DNA of 64,000 nucleotides from Photobacterium halotolerans DSM 18316 (GTDB taxonomy: Bacteria; Pseudomonadota; Gammaproteobacteria; Enterobacterales; Vibrionaceae), in contig NZ_AULG01000023.1 of assembly GCF_000425165.1 (NCBI RefSeq), positions 39,298-103,297 of the forward strand. The letters run 5' to 3'. Both the position numbers and the translations under genes were made by a program. Shown here in pieces: positions 57,757 through 64,000 of this stretch (positions are counted from its first letter, which is position 1; each line of letters opens with the position of its first letter). The notes beneath the pieces were generated by a model. It was given only the letters and a program-made list of their open reading frames with translations, was not told where the DNA came from and made no database searches.

Positions 57757-57780
57757 AAAAGGCGCCTCAGGCGCCTTTTT
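57757..57780. terminator. Bidirectional terminator between yijD and trmA
   Basis: AAAAGGCGCC, TCA, GGCGCCTTTTT: a perfect stem with A and T flanks between convergent genes. Confidence 0.92.
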
Positions 57781-57804
57781 CGTTTTTGCAGCTTCCGCTC
57801 GGGA

Positions 57805-58911
57805 TTATTTGCGCTCCAGCATCACACCTGCTTCCATGTGGTGGGTGTAAGGAAACTGATCAAACAGCGCAAACCGGGTAATGCGATGGGTGTGACCCAG
57901 GATCTCCAGGTTGGCTTTTAAGGTGTCCGGGTTGCAGGAGATATAGACGATACGCTCATAGGCCTGAACCATGCGACAGGTATCCTCGTCCATGCCTGAG
58001 CGGGGCGGGTCAACAAAAATGGTGTTGCAGTTGTAGCTGCTGAGATCAATGTTGTTGTCTTTCAGGCGGCGAAACTCGCGCTGTCCTTCCATCGCCTGAG
58101 TAAACTCTTCAGCAGACATACGGATGATCTGCACATTGTCGATCTTGTTCGCTGCAATGTTGTGCTGCGCCGATTCTACTGAAGGTTTGGCCAGCTCAGT
58201 GGCCAGCACCCGGTCAAAATTCTTTGCCAGTGCCAGCGAGAAGTTGCCGTTGCCGCAATACAGCTCCAGCAGATCGCCTTCGCTGTCCTGAGTGCAGTCT
58301 ACCGCCCACTCCAGCATCTTTTGCGCCACCTCGCCGTTCGGCTGGGTAAAGCTGTTTTCGACCTGCTGATAGGTCAGTGTCTGATCGTGAACCGTCAGTT
58401 TCTCAATCACATAGTCCTGATCCAGCACGATTTTCTGTTTCCGAGCACGGCCGATCAGGTTGAGATTGAACCCTTCATCATTTAGCCTTTGCTTCAGGGC
58501 TTTGGCTTCTGCGACCCACAGATCATCCAGTTGACGGTGATATAGCAGGGAAACCAGAATCTCTCCGCTCAGTGTTGATAAGAAATCGACCTGAAACAGC
58601 TTATGACGCAGTGCCCGGTTAGGCTTCATGGCATCTACCAGCAGCGGCATCAAATCATTGATCAGACGGCTGGCTTGCGGAAACTGATCGACCCGGTACT
58701 TCTCGCGGGTTTCCTGATTGAACATGATGTAATACAGGTCTTCACCTTCATGCCAGACACGAAACTCAGCGCGCATACGGTAGTGTTGAGCAGGAGAAGC
58801 GAACACCTCCAACTCCGGGGTGTCTACGTCAGCAAACAGCGCTTGTATACGCTCGGCCTTTTCGTCCAGTTGTGCTTGGTAGGTGGCGGGGTTGATTGGG
58901 GTTGCTGCCAT
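57805..58911 (-). CDS. trmA: TrmA, tRNA (uracil-5-)-methyltransferase
   Basis: A 368-residue enzyme (E. coli TrmA 366) making m5U54 in tRNA. Visible are [14 protein letters not shown] (SAM motif I), [13 protein letters not shown] and the catalytic cysteine in [11 protein letters not shown] with the following EILGHTHRI. There is no TRAM domain, as expected for TrmA. It is divergent from the cobalamin riboswitch and btuB. Confidence 0.97.
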   Translation of the reverse strand: MAATPINPATYQAQLDEKAERIQALFADVDTPELEVFASPAQHYRMRAEFRVWHEGEDLYYIMFNQETREKYRVDQFPQASRLINDLMPLLVDAMKPNRALRHKLFQVDFLSTLSGEILVSLLYHRQLDDLWVAEAKALKQRLNDEGFNLNLIGRARKQKIVLDQDYVIEKLTVHDQTLTYQQVENSFTQPNGEVAQKMLEWAVDCTQDSEGDLLELYCGNGNFSLALAKNFDRVLATELAKPSVESAQHNIAANKIDNVQIIRMSAEEFTQAMEGQREFRRLKDNNIDLSSYNCNTIFVDPPRSGMDEDTCRMVQAYERIVYISCNPDTLKANLEILGHTHRITRFALFDQFPYTHHMEAGVMLERK

Positions 58912-59069
58912 GGTGTTGCCTCAAAACTGCTCAAAATAAGAGCGCAGATTTTATTGCATTGCTGACCGATGTCCAGAGAAAGGGGGGAGAAAAGTGCAGG
59001 CCAGATAGATTTGTCATGACTAATAGCAAACTAAACTAGACAATTCCGACCGGGAAAACTAGCATTCCG

Positions 59070-59272
59070 CTGCGCTGGTTTGCCTGTTCGCAGGCGGGGA
59101 ATACGGTGAGAATCCGTAACTGACGCGCAGCGGTAAGAGAGAACGAAAGACACAAGGCTGATAGCCAGACACTGTTTCATCAGGCAAGCGCAATGCCGGC
59201 CAGCCGAAATGGGAAGTCGTTGTCCTAGGCGGTTGTTCAACCATGCTCTCAAGTCCGAAGACCGACCAGCGA
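59070..59272 (+). promoter_or_regulatory. Cobalamin (AdoCbl) riboswitch
   Basis: Core elements are in order: GGGGAATACGGTGAGAATCC (59096 onward), CTGACGCGCAGCGGTAA (59119-59136) and the B12 box AAGTCCGAAGACC (59251-59263). GCTGGT near 59074 and ACCAGC at 59265-59270 can close the P1 stem. The downstream TonB-dependent receptor fits repression by B12. The boundaries are estimated. Confidence 0.93.
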
Positions 59273-59321
59273 GACAGGCAGTATGGAGACTGCCCAGATT
59301 TCAACGCGATTTAAGGTATCC

Positions 59322-61268
59322 ATGACAATGAAAAAAACGCTTTTAGCCGTGGCGTTGGCACCTTTGTGTCTGCAATCCTCGCTCGTTTCCGCCCAGACCA
59401 CCACCGATGAGACCATGGTGGTGATTGGTCGAAGTACCAATGTTAATTCTATCGAAGATATCCCCGCGAATGTCACCGTCATTAGTCAAAGTGAAATAAA
59501 AGAGTCTGGTGCACAAGACCTTACTGCTTTATTACGTGGGCGAGCAGGGATTCAGGTTTCTGATACCAATAGTGGACCTGTCTTTTCACTTCGCGGATTC
59601 AGTGGTGGTCAGGCAGCCAGTAACACATTGATCTTGGTTGATGGCCGTAAGCTTAATCGCAATGACCTTTCATCGCCTAATCTGAATGCATTAGCGTTGA
59701 GTCAGGTCGAGAGAGTCGAAGTTTTGTCAGGTAGTGCAGGTGTCTTGTACGGCGATCAGGCAGTCGGTGGTGTGATTAACATTATTACTAAGTCGCCGGA
59801 TTCAACGGGCGGTAGCCTAGGTGCGACAGGTGGCAGTTTTGATACTTACGGTTATAGAGGCGATGTGTTTGGCCGTATTAATGAAGATTGGCACTATTAT
59901 CTTGCTGGAAATCAGACAGACAGTGATAACTACCGTAAGCATAATGCCAGCGAAGACGGTTCTATTCTGGGAAAAGTGCAATTCAATAAGGGCGATAAGC
60001 GTTTTTTCTTTGAGATTAATTACTTGGATGCATATAGAGAATATGCAGGTGCTCTGACTGAAGAGCAATTTAATGATAATCCAAGACAGGCGAATCCAAG
60101 TAATCCAGACGACTATTCACACGAGATCTCAACAATTTATCGAACAGGCTATCGACAAAGTGTCGCTGAAAACTGGGACATTAATGCTGAAGCCAGTTAT
60201 GAGGAGACAGATACACGGGGTATCTCTTCAAGTGCGAAAAATACTAAGAAATTGGATAACCTATACGGTGCGTTACAGCTAGAGTCAGGGTTACCATCTA
60301 AACATGGTGAAGTGAATATTTTACTCGGTGTTGATTTTACCGATAGCGACTTTGACTACCTGAGTAGCTTTTTGGACCGGGGCAATGAGCAGAAAACCGT
60401 TAGTGCATATGGTTTGGTGAATTATCCGGTACGGGATGATCTGACGGCTTCAATCGGAGGCCGATATACTTCTGTAGAAGACACTTTACGAGATAAAACG
60501 ACTTATCCTGCCGGGCAATCCATTGATAACGATGCTCATGCGCTAGAGTTAGCACTTAATTATCTGGTTAACGATAAGCAGCGTTTATATGCGCGGTATG
60601 ATCAAAACTTTCGGTTTGCAAAGGTAGATGAGCAAGCTTATACCCCTGCAGGTATTGTTGGTTTGAAGCCACAGACTGGTGATTCGATTGAAGCTGGATG
60701 GTCATATTCTGATAGCGATGTAACGACAAGATTGAATGTTTATCGGCTAGAACTGAAAGATGAGATTGTCTTTGACAGTAGTGCGCCCGCACCCAATGGC
60801 GGAACTTTTCCGGGAGCGAATGTTAATGCCGATGCAACGAGCCGATTGGGGATTGATATTAGTGGTATATGGTATGTAACGGATGTGGCCTCAGTGGGTA
60901 CTGAGTATCACTATGTAGATGGTGAATTTACCAAAGGTGTTAACGAAGGCAAAAAACTGTCTTGGGTAGCACCGCATACTGGCCGTGTCTACGGAACCTT
61001 AGCTTTCCTGCGTGACTGGCAACTTTTTGCGGAGTCAGTATATACGGGATCAAAATATCGCGATGGTGATAACGCCAATTCGCAAGAGAAAGTGGATGAT
61101 TACTGGTTGTTCAATACAGCCGTGAGCTACACCGCCAATAATTGGCAGGCGTCTTTGCGAGTGGATAATTGGGCTGATAAGAGTTACGCAAGCTCTGCGA
61201 ACTCTTGGGGAGCTTATTACTCAGGAGATGGCCGTAAAGCGATGCTATCAGTAGATTACCAATTCTAA
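59322..61268 (+). CDS. btuB: TonB-dependent outer-membrane receptor at the btuB locus (vitamin B12 uptake)
   Basis: 648 residues. A signal peptide ends near AQTT. A TonB-box-like DETMVVIG follows, then a plug (ANVTVISQSEIKESGAQDL, FSLRGFSGG, NTLILVDGRKLNRND, VLYGDQAVGGVINIITK) and a barrel ending in the outer-membrane signature SVDYQF. The cobalamin riboswitch and the trmA-murI position support B12 import. The plug differs from enterobacterial BtuB and the coding sequence is visibly richer in A+T than neighbours. ATG 59322 has AAGG 5 nt upstream. Confidence 0.85.
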   Translation: MTMKKTLLAVALAPLCLQSSLVSAQTTTDETMVVIGRSTNVNSIEDIPANVTVISQSEIKESGAQDLTALLRGRAGIQVSDTNSGPVFSLRGFSGGQAASNTLILVDGRKLNRNDLSSPNLNALALSQVERVEVLSGSAGVLYGDQAVGGVINIITKSPDSTGGSLGATGGSFDTYGYRGDVFGRINEDWHYYLAGNQTDSDNYRKHNASEDGSILGKVQFNKGDKRFFFEINYLDAYREYAGALTEEQFNDNPRQANPSNPDDYSHEISTIYRTGYRQSVAENWDINAEASYEETDTRGISSSAKNTKKLDNLYGALQLESGLPSKHGEVNILLGVDFTDSDFDYLSSFLDRGNEQKTVSAYGLVNYPVRDDLTASIGGRYTSVEDTLRDKTTYPAGQSIDNDAHALELALNYLVNDKQRLYARYDQNFRFAKVDEQAYTPAGIVGLKPQTGDSIEAGWSYSDSDVTTRLNVYRLELKDEIVFDSSAPAPNGGTFPGANVNADATSRLGIDISGIWYVTDVASVGTEYHYVDGEFTKGVNEGKKLSWVAPHTGRVYGTLAFLRDWQLFAESVYTGSKYRDGDNANSQEKVDDYWLFNTAVSYTANNWQASLRVDNWADKSYASSANSWGAYYSGDGRKAMLSVDYQF

Positions 61269-61273
61269 TCCTC

Positions 61274-61296
61274 AGCCGCCTTCGGGCGGCTTTTTC
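61274..61296 (+). terminator. Terminator between btuB and the DUF71 gene
   Basis: AGCCGCC, TTCG, GGCGGCT, then TTTT, starting 6 nt after the btuB stop. Expression of the next gene would need read-through or its own start. Confidence 0.8.
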
Positions 61297-61307
61297 GTGA
61301 GGCGACA

Positions 61308-61985
61308 ATGAAACCAAAGAAAGTGATAGTCAGTTGGTCATCCGGTAAAGACTCGACCCTGACGCTGTTACGCTTATTAGAAAACCCTGACTATGACGTC
61401 GTGGGGCTGTTTACCACTTATGTCGGTACCGAGGTGCCGTTTCAGGCAACACCAATCGCTGTGGTACGGGCACAGGCCCGGCTGACAGGGCTCCCCCTGG
61501 TTGAGATACCGCTGCCTGACGTGTTTCCTCCGAATGACGTGTACCAGTCGCTGGTGGTGGCAGCCATTCGCAATAGCGGATTGGCCGTTGAAGCCGTGGC
61601 ATTTGGCGATATGTTTTGTAATGGTATTGAAACCTATCGGCGCAGTTATATTGAGCCGGCCGGTTGGCAATGTGTCTTTCCTTTGCTGGGGGAGGACAGC
61701 CAGCTGCTGGCCGAGGAAATTTTGCAACGGGGGATAAAAACGGTTTTGACCACAGTGGATACCACTCAGCTCAGTGGTGAGTTCTGCGGTAAATGGTTTA
61801 ATCACTCATTACTCGCACGGTTGCCTGACGAGGTGGATCCTTGTGGTGAGGACGGCGAATTTCATACACTGGTGGTCCATGCCCCATGTTTTTCAGGGCA
61901 GTTGGCACTTGAACCTCTGCATATAGACAATCAAGGCCGGTTTCATCATCTTCGCTATCGGATCTCAGTACCAGACTCACAGTAA
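61308..61985 (+). CDS. DUF71 ATP-pyrophosphatase, possible B12-salvage subgroup
   Basis: A 225-residue PP-loop ATPase. The P-loop is VSWSSGKDS at residues 8-16, followed by LTLLRLLENPDYDVVGLFTT and the DUF71 elements VAFGDMFCNGIETYRRSY and CGEDGEFHTLVVHAP. DUF71 members include diphthamide synthetase in eukaryotes and archaea. A bacterial subgroup found beside btuB has been proposed, on comparative genomics, to act in B12 salvage. Its place 39 nt after the B12-riboswitch-controlled receptor fits that idea. GAGG lies 7 nt before ATG. The exact reaction is unknown. Confidence 0.85.
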   Translation: MKPKKVIVSWSSGKDSTLTLLRLLENPDYDVVGLFTTYVGTEVPFQATPIAVVRAQARLTGLPLVEIPLPDVFPPNDVYQSLVVAAIRNSGLAVEAVAFGDMFCNGIETYRRSYIEPAGWQCVFPLLGEDSQLLAEEILQRGIKTVLTTVDTTQLSGEFCGKWFNHSLLARLPDEVDPCGEDGEFHTLVVHAPCFSGQLALEPLHIDNQGRFHHLRYRISVPDSQ

Positions 61986-62063
61986 ACTGATGTGTGGTAG
62001 TTGGCTTTTGTCTGTCAGCCAGTATGATGAGGGCTTCTATCTTGGAGCAGTCAGAAAGACGTT

Positions 62064-62858
62064 GTGAAAACCATCCTTATTTTTGATTCTGGTGTAGGCG
62101 GCCTCTCCGTTTACCAGGAGATTTACCGCCAGCTGCCACATTATCAATACATCTATGCATTTGATGATGCGGCTTTCCCTTATGGTGAGTTGGACGAGGC
62201 GGTCTTGGTTGAGCGTACCCTGCATATTGTGTCGTCTCTGGTCACAAAACATAACGCAGATCTGGTTGTGATTGCCTGTAATACCGCCAGCACTATCGTC
62301 TTGCCTCCTCTGCGGGCTGCGCTGAGTTTGCCCGTGGTTGGGGTTGTGCCTGCTATTAAGCCCGCGGCATTACTGAGTAAAACAAAAAGCCTGGGCGTGT
62401 TAGCCACTCCTGCTACGGTTAAACGCCAGTATACCCAGGCTTTGATCCAGGAGTTTGCTTCAGATTGCGAGGTCCATTTGCTGGGCAACACGCGCCTGGT
62501 TGAAATGGCAGAGATGAAACTACGGGGAGCTAAGGTCGATCTGGACGAGCTGACCGGGATATTGCAGCCTTGGTTTCACACAGCAATTGATACGGTTGTA
62601 CTCGGATGTACTCACTTTCCGCTGATAAAAGATGAAATCAGTCAGGTGTTTGTCCAGGCCACGAATGTGATTGACTCCGGTAGCGCAATCGCTAGCCGGG
62701 TCAATTCATTGTTAGGAGACATGGCCAAAGAAAGGTCACCGCAATGGCAGAACCTGACCTATCATTCTGGTGCGAACGCCAATGTTGTGACGTTAAACCA
62801 CAGTTTACTGGCCATGAACCTGAGTCAGGTGATCAGTCTTAACTATCCTCATTCTTAG
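62064..62858 (+). CDS. murI: Glutamate racemase
   Basis: A 264-residue cofactor-independent racemase making D-glutamate for peptidoglycan. The catalytic pair is Cys72 in [13 protein letters not shown] and Cys182 in [10 protein letters not shown]. The N-terminal [14 protein letters not shown] and FPYGELDE are conserved. It starts with GTG. The 3' end overlaps the convergent RRM gene by 20 nt. The murI-rrn order is conserved with E. coli. Confidence 0.96.
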   Translation: MKTILIFDSGVGGLSVYQEIYRQLPHYQYIYAFDDAAFPYGELDEAVLVERTLHIVSSLVTKHNADLVVIACNTASTIVLPPLRAALSLPVVGVVPAIKPAALLSKTKSLGVLATPATVKRQYTQALIQEFASDCEVHLLGNTRLVEMAEMKLRGAKVDLDELTGILQPWFHTAIDTVVLGCTHFPLIKDEISQVFVQATNVIDSGSAIASRVNSLLGDMAKERSPQWQNLTYHSGANANVVTLNHSLLAMNLSQVISLNYPHS

Positions 62859-63282
62859 GGTCGTTGGCTTCACGCACTTTTAATGTGCGCTGGCCAAACT
62901 CTTTTTCATTAAGTTTGCTGACGGCGTAGTCAGCATCCTTACTGCTCATGACGACAAAACCGAAGCCCCGCCTTTTTCCTGTTCGTTTATCTTTCATCAA
63001 GCGAACAGCAAAGACTTCCCCGTACTCTGAGAATAAATCTTTGACTTCACTTTCGTTAGCACGATAGGGAAGGTTTCCGACATAGAGCGTTTTACTGCTC
63101 TGGTTTTCATCGCCCATCATATTTTCATCCTGATTAGTGTTCAGGTAATGATTGGCAAATCCGGATAAGACGGCGCCCAGTGCGAAGGCTATCGCAGCGG
63201 TAGAAGAAATGAAGCTAAATATGATGGCACCGATAAGAGTTATCAGCGCAATGATCATAGTGTGTGAGTTGGAAAATTTCAT
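62839..63282 (-). CDS. Membrane-anchored RRM RNA-binding protein
   Basis: 147 residues. Two adjacent hydrophobic segments (about residues 9-27 and 28-45, [18 protein letters not shown] and [16 protein letters not shown]) are followed by a linker and an RNA-recognition motif at 62-142. RNP2 is LYVGNLPY and RNP1 is [10 protein letters not shown], with [10 protein letters not shown] closing the fold. Small bacterial RRM proteins are known, but the attached membrane hairpin is unusual. ATG 63282 is used; a TTG two codons upstream opens the same frame. RNA targets are unknown. Confidence 0.88.
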   Translation of the reverse strand: MKFSNSHTMIIALITLIGAIIFSFISSTAAIAFALGAVLSGFANHYLNTNQDENMMGDENQSSKTLYVGNLPYRANESEVKDLFSEYGEVFAVRLMKDKRTGKRRGFGFVVMSSKDADYAVSKLNEKEFGQRTLKVREANDPKNEDS

Positions 63283-63475
63283 AGGCAAGCTACAGTGTCA
63301 TCGATTGAAAAGTTAGAAGGCGATTTATTTAACAAATTAATCACATTAATAGTACGTGCATAGTTTTACGATTACCAGAAAGTGAATGTATTGATCGTAT
63401 AATGTTGACTTAAGGCGCATATTTTTACATTAGTTGAAATTATGACCGGTTAAACATTTTTTATTAAGAAAAGGG

Positions 63476-63503
63476 TTGTCAGTCTTTTCCAAGTCTCTAT
63501 AAT
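63476..63503 (+). promoter_or_regulatory. rRNA operon promoter P1
   Basis: TTGTCA (63476-63481), 16-bp spacer, TATAAT (63498-63503), followed by the GC-rich discriminator GCCGCC. An A/T-rich stretch at 63440-63475 resembles an UP element. This is the layout of a growth-rate- and ppGpp-controlled rrn promoter. Confidence 0.85.
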
Positions 63504-63587
63504 GCCGCCTCACCAAGACGGGAACGGATGAAAACATCAGTCCGGTTTTGATGAAAGGCGGCACAAAGAAAGCAAATAAAAAATTGT

Positions 63588-63615
63588 TTGACTACTTTGT
63601 TTGATTCGTTAGAAT
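63588..63615 (+). promoter_or_regulatory. rRNA operon promoter P2
   Basis: TTGACT (63588-63593), 16-bp spacer, TAGAAT (63610-63615), again with a GGCCGCC discriminator, about 112 bp after P1. Confidence 0.8.
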
Positions 63616-63656
63616 GGCCGCCCTGTCCACGACAAGCCAACGGCAAGTCTGGAAAA

Positions 63657-63668
63657 GCTCTTTAACAA
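63657..63668 (+). promoter_or_regulatory. boxA antitermination site of the rrn leader
   Basis: GCTCTTTAACAA is the NusB/NusE-binding boxA found in rRNA leaders. It lies about 185 nt before the 16S 5' end. Confidence 0.85.
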
Positions 63669-63851
63669 TTTGACCATGCAATCTGTGTGGGCACTCGACA
63701 ATGATACAGTCATAAAAGATTTATCAGTGAACTGAGTGACCAATTGGTAGCGCTTTCTCGAAAGCGTTACCGGCACAGTCAATTCGTTTCAACTTCGGTT
63801 GGAACATCAGTAATCACTGAGCCGCTTTTCTTCGGGAAAGCAACAAAACTT

Positions 63852-64000
63852 TAATTGAAGAGTTTGATCATGGCTCAGATTGAACGCTGGCGGCAGGCCT
63901 AACACATGCAAGTCGAGCGGCAGCGACATGAACAATCCTTCGGGTGCGTTCATGGGCGGCGAGCGGCGGACGGGTGAGTAATGCCTGGGAACATGCCTTA
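63852..64000 (+). rRNA. rrs: 16S ribosomal RNA, 5' end (partial)
   Basis: The 5' end TAATTGAAGAGTTTGATCAT aligns with E. coli 16S position 1 onward, followed by the universal stretch around the 8F primer site and the V1 region. V1 (63922-63955) and the sequence GCCTGGGAACATGCC are of Vibrionaceae type. The gene runs off the window. Confidence 0.98.

Overview
The window is a stretch of a gammaproteobacterial main chromosome, almost certainly Vibrionaceae. A Photobacterium-like member is my best guess, but the genus is not proven by 149 bases of 16S. The reasons are gene order and RNA content: polA - Spot 42 - engB - cytochrome c4 - yihI - hemN, ntrBC - glnA / typA, and sthA / fabR - yijD - trmA - btuB - murI - rrn are classical near-origin blocks of this group. 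Average base composition is about 52-55% GC. There are no insertion sequences, prophage genes, tRNAs or CRISPR arrays.

Layout. (1) 1-3.2 kb: the last codons of xerC, then yigB, then a complete four-gene bufferin (gigABCD-type) copper/metal RiPP operon on the minus strand. (2) 3.4-12.5 kb: uvrD with an SOS-like box, ggt, rarD, recQ, a small DUF3630-like gene, and a queuosine-precursor transporter (yhhQ) behind a preQ1-I riboswitch. (3) 12.5-13.05 kb: two complete tandem RyhB small-RNA units, each with two Fur boxes, promoter and terminator. The second copy carries an expanded pairing core. (4) 13-23.7 kb: elbB, polA, Spot 42 (which keeps the small SpfP reading frame), two orphan small-transcript candidates, engB, cytochrome c4, a methyltransferase, yihI, a DUF2489 gene, hemN behind an FNR-like box, and add. 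(5) 23.9-30.7 kb: the nitrogen-control block ntrC-ntrB-glnA with a sigma-54 promoter and NtrC sites, then typA. (6) 30.7-39.6 kb: a DUF2959 lipoprotein, yihY, dtd, the yiiD-type GNAT/hotdog fusion, an AsmA-like protein, pckA, hslO and hslR. (7) 40.1-51.4 kb: the twelve-gene type II secretion operon gspC to gspN. (8) 51.5-57.8 kb: nudE, cysQ, a LysR regulator divergent from an allE-like cupin gene, sthA, fabR and yijD. (9) 57.8-64 kb: trmA, a cobalamin riboswitch with a TonB-dependent receptor (btuB position), a DUF71 ATP-pyrophosphatase, murI, a membrane-anchored RRM protein, and the start of an rrn operon with tandem P1/P2 promoters.

How it fits together. Metal and cofactor economy recurs: bufferin (copper), RyhB (iron), the B12 riboswitch with receptor and DUF71 partner, preQ1, and haem synthesis. 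NtrBC acts on glnA and on its own promoter through visible palindromes. The T2SS operon encodes the whole inner-membrane platform, pseudopilus, ATPase and secretin but not the GspO peptidase. The most unusual items are the tandem RyhB pair with amplified 9-nt pairing units, the bufferin operon, the non-coding content downstream of Spot 42, and the DUF71 gene beside the B12 receptor.
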